Shown piece after piece: positions 9,001-17,414 of a DNA stretch of 44,189 nucleotides (its first letter is position 1; each line of letters opens with the position of its first letter). This DNA is from an uncultured Eubacteriales bacterium (lineage in GTDB: Bacteria; Bacillota; Clostridia; TANB77; CAG-508). A program made the position numbers and the translations under genes. The notes beneath the pieces were generated by a model. That model did no database searches and was not told the DNA's origin. It worked only from the letters and a program-made list of their open reading frames with translations. The DNA is taken from contig CAOKHL010000014.1 of assembly GCA_948468315.1 (NCBI GenBank), positions 1-44,189 of the forward strand, in the 5' to 3' direction.

Positions 9001-9469
9001 TATTAGATAATTGGTCTAAAAATTGGCTTTGATATGGCTCAACATAATATACATTTCTTTCAAAATTACCACATTCTGTACTATCTTTATATAATGTTAT
9101 ATAAATTATCTTTTTACCTTCATCTTTAAATTCTAAAGAAAATGTATTTTCTTCATACATTATGTTCTCTTCTTTAACAGTTTCATCATTAACTTTTATT
9201 ATAGCTCTATATTTACTTTCATTATTAAAATTACTAATTTTTAAATTAAAATTCAAATTATTTTCGTAAATTATCGCATCATTATTTAAATTTATTGAAT
9301 ATTCTCCATTTGAACTATTTTGTTTTTCTTTATTTGCTTTAGATTTTTTTATTCCATATTGAACTATTGATATTAGTACTCCTAATAAAAATACCATAAG
9401 TGCTAATGTTATTATTGTTCTTTCAATTTTTTTTACTTTCTTTTTATATTCTTCTATTTTTTTATTCAT
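6008..9469 (-). CDS. membrane-anchored GH39-like glycoside hydrolase with tandem Ig-like repeats and C-terminal dockerin
   Basis: The 1153-residue protein has a membrane helix at about 18-38, a small beta domain (50-145), and a TIM-barrel hydrolase domain at about 150-455. The barrel resembles GH39/clan A enzymes (PslG-like): acid/base Glu268 in QILNEPN, likely nucleophile Glu384 in YITEYG. A helical region (about 550-770) follows, then two tandem Ig-like repeats sharing motifs such as NNIDK.PPTI and QDENLK. The C-terminus is a type I dockerin with two calcium loops, DINKDGDVN and DCDLDGKSIN. It is last in the main EPS run, 9 bases after the flippase gene. By analogy to PslG it probably trims or releases the polymer outside the membrane; the substrate is unknown. 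Confidence 0.85.
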   Translation of the reverse strand: MNKKIEEYKKKVKKIERTIITLALMVFLLGVLISIVQYGIKKSKANKEKQNSSNGEYSINLNNDAIIYENNLNFNLKISNFNNESKYRAIIKVNDETVKEENIMYEENTFSLEFKDEGKKIIYITLYKDSTECGNFERNVYYVEPYQSQFLDQLSNKGVSCHYKDGTWEKYRKSSELNNNLGTNYLRIEFVWNVIDKNNGTYDFSGYDSYLTNTNKKIVGIFNEQKAGYLAGNDLKINTEDELNQFIEFVEEVAKKYPFIKYYQILNEPNYSNSNGAYMSDEDIKWYEEVIKRTYKKLKSIDNSIQVITGATAVSLNDGNTYISSENFFKEINTEVYGYSSGYAYHPYDIYNNKIQNQVFLKKIDIHNKLFNTFGGFTKQYITEYGIPSYNQYNVNEEIQADKLIQQTVILDEQSAEVALIYNLWNIGKDTTNKEHNYGLINNNYTPKLSYYAMKNYYQNTNGSEYIGNLNIKQGLETHVYNKDGTPLIIAWSDNTDNTYNISLNNMTAKDIYGKDIQPDETGKITITTSPVYLYNISTKSFYRAISNTSIPKYEEFETNFQNEITKVPGLQSSINTLKQRMQNISEVSSLDETTAINLMKQHYNLGNAIIQSYKSKALQIEYVTLSSMLDALNDIGNSYEDLVTVSTKTRNANLTETQKLITEAETLTNDTELEMIYPNKILQFSQDYYEKADYINSLKEENDIKTGLIISKNLHSKLLADWAIQFANLYIDEYITNNPVEITYTTTTLTNQNVTATLKTNANITITNNSNSKTHTFENNGSFTFEYRVKGRAFKKTVEVNNIDKKAPTIIGVQNNKLYIQNITPKIQDENLKQVLLYKDLELIPDYKINSTISEEGSYKLIAEDKVGNQTTVEFDICKNPATIKYSAEQLTNQDVIVTLDSKYEIEETNNENKTTYTFTENGEFTFKFKIKGTELRLTAHVNNIDKIPPTITGAENGKLYIDNATPIIQDENLKEIKLYLNSYEVENYTTGVQLSEEGFYKIIATDNAGNETTTEFAIMESMDKEYKIRDNYILNIKNNTNRYNFDKNLNLPIKYEIIRNETKLTETDKIATGDILVTDGGEEYTLIVNGDINKDGDVNIKDVMKLRRYLLKRNNLDEISLLAADCDLDGKSINTRDLIKMRLIVLERDII

Positions 9470-9477
9470 AAGTACTC

Positions 9478-10923
9478 CTACTTATTTTTAATCATTTTAT
9501 TTTTTATAACTTTAATACCTTGAAATAAAAATTTATCTTTTATAATAATTAATCCTCCGACATATATACATATGCCTACTAAGCATTGAGATAATATTGA
9601 AACAAAATTATTATTTATCATATTACCTAACAATGCTGAAATAATATACATTATTATACCAATTATTAAATAATTTTTTGATATCATTATCATTTCCTTA
9701 ACATTTATTTGTTTTCTTATAAAAAACATTTGTATTCCTGTTACTGTTAATTCTGCTAATACTGTTGCTATTGATGCTCCTATTGCACCATATAAATTAA
9801 TTAAAATTAAGTTAAAAATAAAATTAACTATTGCTCCACTTATAACAGATATCGTATATTCTTTCTGATGTTTTGTTGGTATTAAATATTGGGTTCCTAC
9901 TACATTACTTATACCTATAATAATTATTATAGGACTTATTACACGCATTAATATTGACACCTTATCATACCCATTACCATAAAATATAGGAACAAATTTG
10001 TTAGCAACACTTATTATTCCAAATACCATAGGTATTGATATAATCCATACAAAATTAAATGATTTTTTCATATATTGCTTTAATTCTTCTTTTTGTTTAT
10101 TTATATATATAACTGCCATTCTAGGTACCATTACTGTTCCAAATGATGTAATTATTGTTAAAAACATCTTTATGATTTTCTGTGCCTGTTCATAAAAACC
10201 TACTTCAGATTTATTTATTACTATTGTCCCTATCATAGTTTTATCTAAAACTGTATATATCTGAGTTGCTATCTGTGGTAAAAATAGGCTTATTGTTGGC
10301 TTTAGATGTCTAAGAATTTTTAATTCTTTTAGTTTACATTTTCTTACATATTTAGGTAAATAAAACCATAATGTTAAATTTCCTAATAATATTGACAGTA
10401 CATATATCATAAAGTATTTTATTAAATCTTCAGCAGTTTTAACAAATATAAAAATACATATTACACTAATAAATTTTACAATCATATTTCTTATAACTGT
10501 TTTCTTAAATTCTTCTAATCCTTGAAAAAGCCATGATATATCAATACAATTAGCTAATAATTCTAATAATAAAATTTTATAATACTGGCTATATTCTCCT
10601 TGTCTTATAAATAAAAAGTAAAAAGATATCATTCCTATAGACATTGTTATAAATCTAAAAATAATAATTTCAAAAAATACCCTACTTCTTTTCTTTATAT
10701 CATCTTGTACATAAGCAATCTCTCGTTGCCCATACATTGCCACACCTAGAGATCCTAATAATATAAAATATGTAGTTATTGACAATGTATAACTATATAT
10801 TCCAATTGCTTCTGCACCTAATACTCTTGATAAATATGGTGTAGTTATTAATGGTAATATTAATACTAATAACTGATATGTCAAATTATACATATAATTT
10901 TTAACTATTCCTTTTTTTTTCAC
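9478..10923 (-). CDS. Wzx-type oligosaccharide flippase
   Basis: A 481-residue multi-helix membrane protein of the MOP/polysaccharide transport superfamily. It flips lipid-linked repeat units to the outer face of the membrane. The N-terminus (KNYMYNLTYQLLVLILPLITTPYL) matches the family signature, including the TPYLSRVLG motif, and about 12-14 hydrophobic segments follow. The start is a GTG at 10923, chosen because it preserves the conserved N-terminus; an AGGG sequence lies about 9 bases upstream. It lies between the UDP-galactopyranose mutase gene and the anchored hydrolase gene. Together with the polymerase at 12056-13165 it defines a Wzx/Wzy-dependent pathway. Confidence 0.92.
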   Translation of the reverse strand: MKKKGIVKNYMYNLTYQLLVLILPLITTPYLSRVLGAEAIGIYSYTLSITTYFILLGSLGVAMYGQREIAYVQDDIKKRSRVFFEIIIFRFITMSIGMISFYFLFIRQGEYSQYYKILLLELLANCIDISWLFQGLEEFKKTVIRNMIVKFISVICIFIFVKTAEDLIKYFMIYVLSILLGNLTLWFYLPKYVRKCKLKELKILRHLKPTISLFLPQIATQIYTVLDKTMIGTIVINKSEVGFYEQAQKIIKMFLTIITSFGTVMVPRMAVIYINKQKEELKQYMKKSFNFVWIISIPMVFGIISVANKFVPIFYGNGYDKVSILMRVISPIIIIIGISNVVGTQYLIPTKHQKEYTISVISGAIVNFIFNLILINLYGAIGASIATVLAELTVTGIQMFFIRKQINVKEMIMISKNYLIIGIIMYIISALLGNMINNNFVSILSQCLVGICIYVGGLIIIKDKFLFQGIKVIKNKMIKNK

Positions 10924-10933
10924 ATTATCAACC

Positions 10934-12046
10934 CTATTCTTTTTCTTTAAACTCTTCTTTTACACAATTTAATGCTGCTAAAATTACTTTATCCATATCA
11001 TAATATTTATATTGACCTAGTCTCCCTCCAAAAATTACATTTTTATCTTCATCAGCTAATTTTCTATATTTTTCATATAATTCATTATTTTTTTTATCAT
11101 TTACAGGATAATAAGGTTCTTTTGTTCTATTCCATTTATCTGAATATTCTTTACTAATTACAGTTTTAGGTTGTTTTCCAAATTCAAAATGTTTATGTTC
11201 AATAATTCTGGTATATGGAACCTCATATTCTGTATAATTAACAACCGCATTCCCTTGATAATTATCTGTATCCAAAACTTCTGTTTCAAATCTTACACTT
11301 CTATACTCAAGTTCTCCAAAGCAATAATTATAATATTGATCTATTGGTCCTGTAAATATTATTTTTTTACATATATTATTTAATTTTTCTTTATTATCAA
11401 AATAATCACATTCTAATCTTACTTCAATTCCATTTAGTAATTTTTCAATAATTTGGGTATATCCCCCTATTGGAATTCCTTGATAAATATCATTAAAATA
11501 ATTATTATCATATGTAAATCTTACTGGTAATCTTTTTATAATAAAACTTGGTAACTCTGCTGCTTTTCTTCCCCATTGCTTTTCTGTATAACCTTTTACT
11601 AATTTTTCATATATAGTTTTACCAACAAGTTTTATAGCTTGCTCTTCTAAGTTTCTTGGTTCATTAACATTTGCTTCTTTTAGTTCTTCTTTAATTTTTA
11701 TTTTTGCTTCATCTGGAGTAATTACTCCCCAAATTTTATTAAAAGTATTCATATTAAAAGGCATATTATAGATTTCGTCTTTATATCTTGCAATTGGCGA
11801 ATTAGTATAACGATTAAATTCTGCAAATCTATTTATGTATTCCCATACTTCTTTATTACTTGTGTGAAATATATGTGCACCATATTTATGTACATTTATT
11901 TTTTCTATATTTTCTGTATATATATTTCCCCCAATATGGTTTCTTTTTTCTATTACCAAACATTTCTTTTCTCTTTTTCTGGCCTCATATGCAAATATAG
12001 CACCAAATAATCCAGAACCAACTATTAAATAATCATATTCTTCCAT
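10934..12046 (-). CDS. glf: UDP-galactopyranose mutase
   Basis: Flavoenzyme that interconverts UDP-galactopyranose and UDP-galactofuranose, giving the precursor for galactofuranose residues. The FAD-binding GSGLFGA motif is at residues 10-16, EKRNHIGGN at about 34, and the conserved YGAHIFHTSN near 55. GYTEKQWGR (about 153) and the C-terminal GGRLGQYKYYDMD are also family hallmarks. Length (370 aa) is typical. An AGGGAGG site precedes the ATG. With galE at the operon start and a galactofuranosyltransferase-like GT2 two genes upstream, it indicates that the EPS contains galactofuranose. Confidence 0.95.
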   Translation of the reverse strand: MEEYDYLIVGSGLFGAIFAYEARKREKKCLVIEKRNHIGGNIYTENIEKINVHKYGAHIFHTSNKEVWEYINRFAEFNRYTNSPIARYKDEIYNMPFNMNTFNKIWGVITPDEAKIKIKEELKEANVNEPRNLEEQAIKLVGKTIYEKLVKGYTEKQWGRKAAELPSFIIKRLPVRFTYDNNYFNDIYQGIPIGGYTQIIEKLLNGIEVRLECDYFDNKEKLNNICKKIIFTGPIDQYYNYCFGELEYRSVRFETEVLDTDNYQGNAVVNYTEYEVPYTRIIEHKHFEFGKQPKTVISKEYSDKWNRTKEPYYPVNDKKNNELYEKYRKLADEDKNVIFGGRLGQYKYYDMDKVILAALNCVKEEFKEKE

Positions 12047-12055
12047 TTTTCCTCC

Positions 12056-13165
12056 CTATATTCCTAATATTGATGAAGTATATGGATATACCTCACTAGA
12101 ACCGTATACTATAAATTTCATATACCAATACACTATAAAAATTATGCAAGAAATAAAATATATAATATTAGCATTTCCCTTTCTATTATTAGAAACTTTT
12201 TCAATCATTTTAGGTATAAATAAAATTGTAGTATATCCAAAATATAATGATATTCTATCTGCATAAACTAATTTTGTCCTACAGAAAAAGAAAATTAAAT
12301 CTAACCAAAGACACATTCCATAACAGTTATTTATACTTTCTTCTCTTCTAAGCTTCTTTCCAAATATCATATAAATAATTATCCATATTACTCTATAAAT
12401 TACATCAATAAAAGAGTATCCTCCTGTTGTATTTACAAACCTGTATGTATATGCATAATATCTTTCTGGAACTATACCCATTTGATATAGTACTTTTAAA
12501 ACATTACTTATATTTAAAGTTACTCCTATTACTGCTAATAATATTATCCCCTCGTATAAAGTTCTGTGTTTACTATTTGCAATATATTTTAATAAATATA
12601 GCGATATTGCAAAAATAGCCGTTGGATGGAATAATTCTGCAACTAATATACATAATATATACTTCTTTAATTTGTCTTGTTCTATATATTTTGTTGAATA
12701 TAGTACTATGGCTAATGCTATCGATTGTCTTATATAATTATAAGTTCTACAATAATATACAGTAAGATAAATTAGCATGGAAAACCACATTGGAACTTTC
12801 TTTTTATTGTCATAAATAGTTGCAAACATCAAACCATTAATTATCAATTGTAATATTAAGAAAAATATATTAACATTACTTGTAAATCGTGATATTATAA
12901 AATTTAAAATTGCATATCCTATATCAGTTTGAACAACACTCTGATAATAAGTAAAACTACTGCTATGTACTGCTTGTTCAAAAAAATCTTTTCCATATAT
13001 AAGTACATCTGTTCCTATTGTAAAATCACGCATTCCACCTATAAAAGATGGAATAAATACTATTAAAATTATACAAATATTTTTGTATATACTCTTTTTT
13101 TCATTTTTTTGTACTATATATGTTAATAATATTGTTATTGCAAAAGTTATAATATATATAATCAT
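12056..13165 (-). CDS. EpsG/Wzy-family polysaccharide polymerase
   Basis: A 369-residue integral membrane protein with about 9-10 hydrophobic segments. Early family features are GGMRDFTIGTD (about 43-53) and YNYIRQSIA (about 138), and HPTAIFAI (about 176) is typical of EpsG-type polymerases. It would join repeat units outside the membrane. It overlaps the upstream GT2 gene by 4 bases (ATGA) and lies 9 bases before glf. Wzy proteins diverge strongly, so the call rests on topology, the RQ..A / HPTA signatures and its place between GT and flippase genes. Confidence 0.87.
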   Translation of the reverse strand: MIIYIITFAITILLTYIVQKNEKKSIYKNICIILIVFIPSFIGGMRDFTIGTDVLIYGKDFFEQAVHSSSFTYYQSVVQTDIGYAILNFIISRFTSNVNIFFLILQLIINGLMFATIYDNKKKVPMWFSMLIYLTVYYCRTYNYIRQSIALAIVLYSTKYIEQDKLKKYILCILVAELFHPTAIFAISLYLLKYIANSKHRTLYEGIILLAVIGVTLNISNVLKVLYQMGIVPERYYAYTYRFVNTTGGYSFIDVIYRVIWIIIYMIFGKKLRREESINNCYGMCLWLDLIFFFCRTKLVYADRISLYFGYTTILFIPKMIEKVSNNRKGNANIIYFISCIIFIVYWYMKFIVYGSSEVYPYTSSILGI

Positions 13166-14070
13166 TTGTCTTTTTTCTCCTCTGTTTTCTCTATTTTTGG
13201 ATCAAAAAATATTCCTGCCCAAAATCCTTTTGTAATAATCCATAATCTTTTAAATTTCTTTTCTTTAGCTCTAAATACTATTTTTACTTTCATATAAAAA
13301 TATCTTAATAAATATTTAAATACTTCTTTTGTTCCATCTTGTTTTGCTATATAAAATCTATTTCTATAAGTATAATAGCTTCTATCAATTCTTTCCTTTT
13401 CAACATGTACTATATCAGTATTAGTATTTGTTTTCATCTTATGATATACAATACTATTTATATCTATGAATGCATTTTTACATTTAGATAATCTTTTAGT
13501 ATATTCTACATCATCCCCATAAATAAAAAATTCTTTTATTGGTAACCCAACTTTTTTTGCATACTCTAAGTTTATATAACATGATACAAAAGAGCATGTT
13601 TGAATTGAAATTAATCCTTTCTCTATATTTTGATAATAATCTAACCATTTTCTGTTTATCTTTGGAATGTTCATCTTACATAAACTTCCATCAGTAAATT
13701 TTACTAAACTACATAAATATGAAAAATTATTATTTAATATTTCTTTTTTATTCACCAAAGATTCTAATGCCCCTTCTGTTGGAATCGTATCATCATCCAT
13801 AATCCAAGCATATTTATAATTATTCTCTAGAGCTTTTTTTATACCATAATTAAAGCCCCCAGCACCTCCTAAATTTTTACTTGTATTATAATAATAAACA
13901 TTATTTTTTACATATTGATTTATATAATCTTTTGTCCCATCTGTGCTACCATTATCAATTATTAATATATCAAAACTATTATATGTTTGTGCTAATAATG
14001 CTTGTATATTCTCCTTTAATAATTCCTTTCTATTATATGTTACAACAATTGTACAAACTTCATTTTTCAT
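13162..14070 (-). CDS. GT2 glycosyltransferase, galactofuranosyltransferase-like
   Basis: GT-A fold family 2 enzyme. The N-terminal nucleotide-binding part is VCTIVVTYNRKELL (residues 5-18) followed by IIDNGSTDGT (about 36). NLGGAGGFNYG (about 65) and the WIMDDDT motif (about 88) resemble GlfT2-like transferases, which use UDP-galactofuranose. This fits the glf gene two positions downstream. GDDVEYTKRL (about 185) and a C-terminal basic amphipathic region (KVKIVFRAKEKKFKRLW) suggest membrane association. It overlaps the Stealth gene by 11 bases and the polymerase gene by 4. Donor and linkage are inferred. Confidence 0.85.
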   Translation of the reverse strand: MKNEVCTIVVTYNRKELLKENIQALLAQTYNSFDILIIDNGSTDGTKDYINQYVKNNVYYYNTSKNLGGAGGFNYGIKKALENNYKYAWIMDDDTIPTEGALESLVNKKEILNNNFSYLCSLVKFTDGSLCKMNIPKINRKWLDYYQNIEKGLISIQTCSFVSCYINLEYAKKVGLPIKEFFIYGDDVEYTKRLSKCKNAFIDINSIVYHKMKTNTNTDIVHVEKERIDRSYYTYRNRFYIAKQDGTKEVFKYLLRYFYMKVKIVFRAKEKKFKRLWIITKGFWAGIFFDPKIEKTEEKKDK

Positions 14071-15082
14071 TTATTATTTCTCCTCTTTCAAAGCTACATT
14101 TCTCAGGCAAAATAGTTTCAAAAGCATTTATTATTTGCTCTTTTGCTTTTTCGAAATCAAAATTGTCTTTTACATCATTTATACATATTACTTTATGTTT
14201 TTGCTTCTTTATCTCCTCTATTATTTTTTTATTATCATCTGTTACAAAAAAATACTTTCCAAACTTTTTAGTTCTTCTAGGTTTGAATTGCCCGTTATTT
14301 AATTGCCAATATCTCATTACCCATTCCGTAACATCTTCATTATCTCTAAACTTATGTCTTGATGTATTACTTAATATCTTTTCTTCTTTACTCCAAACTT
14401 CTTTGAAAGTTGACTTTATATATGAATTAGGTATATGTGGATCATAAAACCCTGTAAAACTATACCATGGTAATAAAAATAAGGTTCTCAACATTCTAAA
14501 TCCATATCTAAAATTGAAAATTTTAAATATATTTTTTATAATTACATTATACTTTTTAAAGTGTCTGTTTATTATATCTATATTATTTAATAAAAAATGA
14601 CAGTGTTGTCCTCTTACTCCATATGCAGTTATAATATTATGAACACATTCATCTCTTGGAGTTCCATTTTTATCAAAAAAATCAGTTTGTTTTACTGGTC
14701 TTAGTAAAAACATATCATCATTAAATACAACAAAATTTTCTGATAATCCTTTTATCTTATGTAAATTTATTAATATAGCATTAGAATTAAATGTAGGTAA
14801 ATCTTCTTTTGGCATAAAATCTGCATGTTTGACAATTTTTAATTTAGGGTTATTCGTATCTAACCATTTTGGAATATGTCCATATGTTACAAAAAATATT
14901 TTATTAACCCAATTTGCATATTTTTCTATTCCTCTAAACCAATATTGTAAATTGTCCCAATCCCTAAATCTACTTTTCTCAACAGCTCTTTCATTATTAT
15001 TACTAGCATACCTTTCTTTTTCTTCTATCCATATAGGATCATTTCCATCTACCCATAATATTACAAAGTCAATTTTCTTCAT
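14060..15082 (-). CDS. Stealth-family capsular polysaccharide phosphotransferase
   Basis: Stealth proteins transfer a sugar-1-phosphate to a growing glycan (relatives: CpsY, SacB, GNPTAB), making phosphodiester linkages. Conserved regions in order: CR1 DFVILWVDGNDP (residues 5-16); CR2 around RFRDWDNLQYWFRGIEKY with FFVTYGHIPKWL (38-75); CR3 around NFVVFNDDMFLL (about 115-126); CR4 near the C-terminus (RYWQLNNGQF, about 255). The 340-residue length is normal. The EPS is therefore likely to contain phosphate diesters. The gene lies between the FrhB-like gene (21 bases away) and the GT2 gene (overlap). Confidence 0.92.
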   Translation of the reverse strand: MKKIDFVILWVDGNDPIWIEEKERYASNNNERAVEKSRFRDWDNLQYWFRGIEKYANWVNKIFFVTYGHIPKWLDTNNPKLKIVKHADFMPKEDLPTFNSNAILINLHKIKGLSENFVVFNDDMFLLRPVKQTDFFDKNGTPRDECVHNIITAYGVRGQHCHFLLNNIDIINRHFKKYNVIIKNIFKIFNFRYGFRMLRTLFLLPWYSFTGFYDPHIPNSYIKSTFKEVWSKEEKILSNTSRHKFRDNEDVTEWVMRYWQLNNGQFKPRRTKKFGKYFFVTDDNKKIIEEIKKQKHKVICINDVKDNFDFEKAKEQIINAFETILPEKCSFERGEIINEK

Positions 15083-15103
15083 TATTTTACTCCCATTCCA
15101 ATA

Positions 15104-16294
15104 TTAATGTTTTTTTCTATACCTATTCATTTTTAATTTTTCTAAAATTCCTAATTTATACATCCATTGTTTTATATATGTATTTTTATTAAATGTCAAC
15201 TTTTTTATATTTTCTACCATCTTTTCATCACTTATATCTATTAAGTCTTCAAAAAACTTCTGTCTATTATCGTTTTCTTCTACTGGTTTAATTATAGGAC
15301 TATTCTCTTTTATTACATCCTCCAAAACTTCTTCATTAATAATATAGTGTTCAGATATTTTATCAAATAACCTTTTTCCTTTTTCATTATTAATAAGAAC
15401 AATTGAAATTCCTTTATTATGATTGTTTTCTAACAGCTTGCTTGGACACCCCCAAAAATCTCCTATTATTACATCTGATAAACTCTTTTTTCCCTTGTAT
15501 ATACAATTATAACAGGATTTTCTATAAAACAAACTTTTACTAAATCCTTGTAAATATACATCTTCATTATATGTTAAGAACCTTTTCTCTTTTCCATTTT
15601 CAAAGTAATATTTAGAAAAAGGTGTTATCCAACCATATTTCCCTTTAAATCTAAAATTAACATTTTTTATTTTTGATTTTGTTTTTTTCTCCATATAACC
15701 AACATATTTTCTCCATACTTTAGGTGAAGGAACTCCATGACATACAATTTCACAAGTATAAATCAAATCATTATCTTCTAATACACTTTTTACTGCTGCA
15801 ATCTGGCAAGCTGTCCCTGTAAATAGAACCTTTATTTCATCTTTCGTTAATTCCTTAATTCGCTTAATGCAGTCTTTTAAGTTACTTTGTACATATTTAG
15901 ATGTTTGCATTTTTTCTATTTCACTAATATTATTTGTTAAAATATGTTCTGCCTCCATATTGTCATTCCATATACAACCACATACATATCCATTTTCTTC
16001 AATAATTTTTTTGGCTAATTCTATAAAAACTCCTCCAGAAGTATAGTTTTTATAATCTTTACTATTCTTTTTATATGCTGAAATTACTTTTAATGGATTG
16101 ATTTTTTCTTTTTGATTGTAATTTATAGCTGGACATTTTCTTTCACATAACCCACATTTTATGCATTTTTCCTCAATAATTTTTGGTTCTAAAAAACCTT
16201 CTTCATTTTCTATCATTTCTATTGCTTGTTGAGGGCATATACTTTTACAAGCTGTACACCCAAAACATTTATGTCTTTTATCAAATTCTAACAT
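15104..16294 (-). CDS. FrhB-family Fe-S protein (F420 hydrogenase/dehydrogenase beta-like) of EPS loci
   Basis: N-terminal double ferredoxin domain with CFGCTACKSICP (residues 10-21) and CIKCGLCERKCP (about 40-51). FrhB N and C domains follow, with TSGGVF (about 85), FTGTACQIAA (about 157), CEIVCHGVPSPKVW (about 180) and IIGDFWG (about 273). Proteins of this type commonly sit next to polysaccharide pyruvyl transferase genes in Firmicute EPS clusters, as here, where the two genes are separated by one base. Their role in glycan synthesis is not well established; a redox or oxidoreductase function on a sugar intermediate is possible. Confidence 0.88.
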   Translation of the reverse strand: MLEFDKRHKCFGCTACKSICPQQAIEMIENEEGFLEPKIIEEKCIKCGLCERKCPAINYNQKEKINPLKVISAYKKNSKDYKNYTSGGVFIELAKKIIEENGYVCGCIWNDNMEAEHILTNNISEIEKMQTSKYVQSNLKDCIKRIKELTKDEIKVLFTGTACQIAAVKSVLEDNDLIYTCEIVCHGVPSPKVWRKYVGYMEKKTKSKIKNVNFRFKGKYGWITPFSKYYFENGKEKRFLTYNEDVYLQGFSKSLFYRKSCYNCIYKGKKSLSDVIIGDFWGCPSKLLENNHNKGISIVLINNEKGKRLFDKISEHYIINEEVLEDVIKENSPIIKPVEENDNRQKFFEDLIDISDEKMVENIKKLTFNKNTYIKQWMYKLGILEKLKMNRYRKKH

Positions 16295-16295
16295 C

Positions 16296-17414
16296 TTATT
16301 TTAAACTTTCCTTTATATATTTTAATGATTTATTTCTTAATCTTTCTAATCTCTCTTTAGATTCTTTATAATTTACTTTTAGCATCTCTTGAATATTTAT
16401 TTCACTTTTTGAAGTATATATTCTATCTTCAAGTCCTAATTCTTTTAATAATGTATATTTTCTTTGTTCTTTAACTATTTTTTCATCTTTCATATCAAAC
16501 ATAGCAACAAATGGCTTTTCAAATATTATTGAAAAAACTGTTCCATGGAATGAATTAGTACAAATCATTTTTGCATTATTTATAAGGGCTAAAAATTCTT
16601 CTGGTGCATAATCTATCTTGTTCTCAAACCCTGAAAATGCTGATTTCGGATGTAAAACTAAGTTAATTACTTTTATTCCACCCAATTCTTTTGATATCCT
16701 TTTTGTTAAGTCAATAGAATATTTTCTACTATTTACAGAATAATATAAAATATATGGTTCATTTATTTTTACATCTTTTATAACTTTTTTCCATTCTTCT
16801 TTATTCATTAAAAGTGTTGGATCTAATGTTAGTTCACTTATTATTCCATTTCCATTCAAAAATTCTTGAGCATCGTTTTCTCTTACTGAAATATTTGAGA
16901 AATCCTTTAGTAAAGGTAAAAAACGTTCCTTCTCTTCTTCAATATCTTTTATACTGTCTCCAAATGATGCTGCATATGAAATCTTTTTAAAGTTGCCTTT
17001 ATAATCTAAAAAATAACACATACTTTTATCATCAACTTTTTCAGATATATTCCATATTTGATCACTTCCACAAACAACAAAATCAAATTCTTTTATTGTA
17101 TTCTCTAATGATTCTTCATCAATCCAATTTTTAGGATATACATCTAGACTATTTCCAATGAATTTCTCAAAATTGCTGTTTCTTTTTTTTATTTGCTTTG
17201 CATAAAATATATTTTGTATATTCTTAGCTAAAGTTGCTTTATTAATTTTACTTGTATTTATGACAGAATACTTTTTTATTTGTTTTTTAGTCCTAAAATT
17301 TATAATTCTGCAATCATATCCTAAGCTTTTTATTTTTTCTTTTAAAGCATATGCCTGTAAAACAGCCCCATAATTATATGCTGCATGAAATGTTAAAATT
17401 CCTACTTTTCTCAT
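16296..17414 (-). CDS. polysaccharide pyruvyl transferase family protein
   Basis: CsaB-like enzyme expected to add pyruvate ketals from phosphoenolpyruvate to sugars, giving the polymer negative charge. It has N-terminal FHAAYNYGAVLQAYAL (residues 9-24), the FVVCGSDQIWN motif (about 112-122), LDPTLLMN (about 197) and the C-terminal TNSFHGTVFSIIF (about 287-299), all typical. Length 372 aa. It overlaps the upstream GT4 gene by 4 bases (ATGA). Together with the Stealth enzyme it suggests an acidic, phosphate- and pyruvate-bearing EPS. Confidence 0.92.
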   Translation of the reverse strand: MRKVGILTFHAAYNYGAVLQAYALKEKIKSLGYDCRIINFRTKKQIKKYSVINTSKINKATLAKNIQNIFYAKQIKKRNSNFEKFIGNSLDVYPKNWIDEESLENTIKEFDFVVCGSDQIWNISEKVDDKSMCYFLDYKGNFKKISYAASFGDSIKDIEEEKERFLPLLKDFSNISVRENDAQEFLNGNGIISELTLDPTLLMNKEEWKKVIKDVKINEPYILYYSVNSRKYSIDLTKRISKELGGIKVINLVLHPKSAFSGFENKIDYAPEEFLALINNAKMICTNSFHGTVFSIIFEKPFVAMFDMKDEKIVKEQRKYTLLKELGLEDRIYTSKSEINIQEMLKVNYKESKERLERLRNKSLKYIKESLK

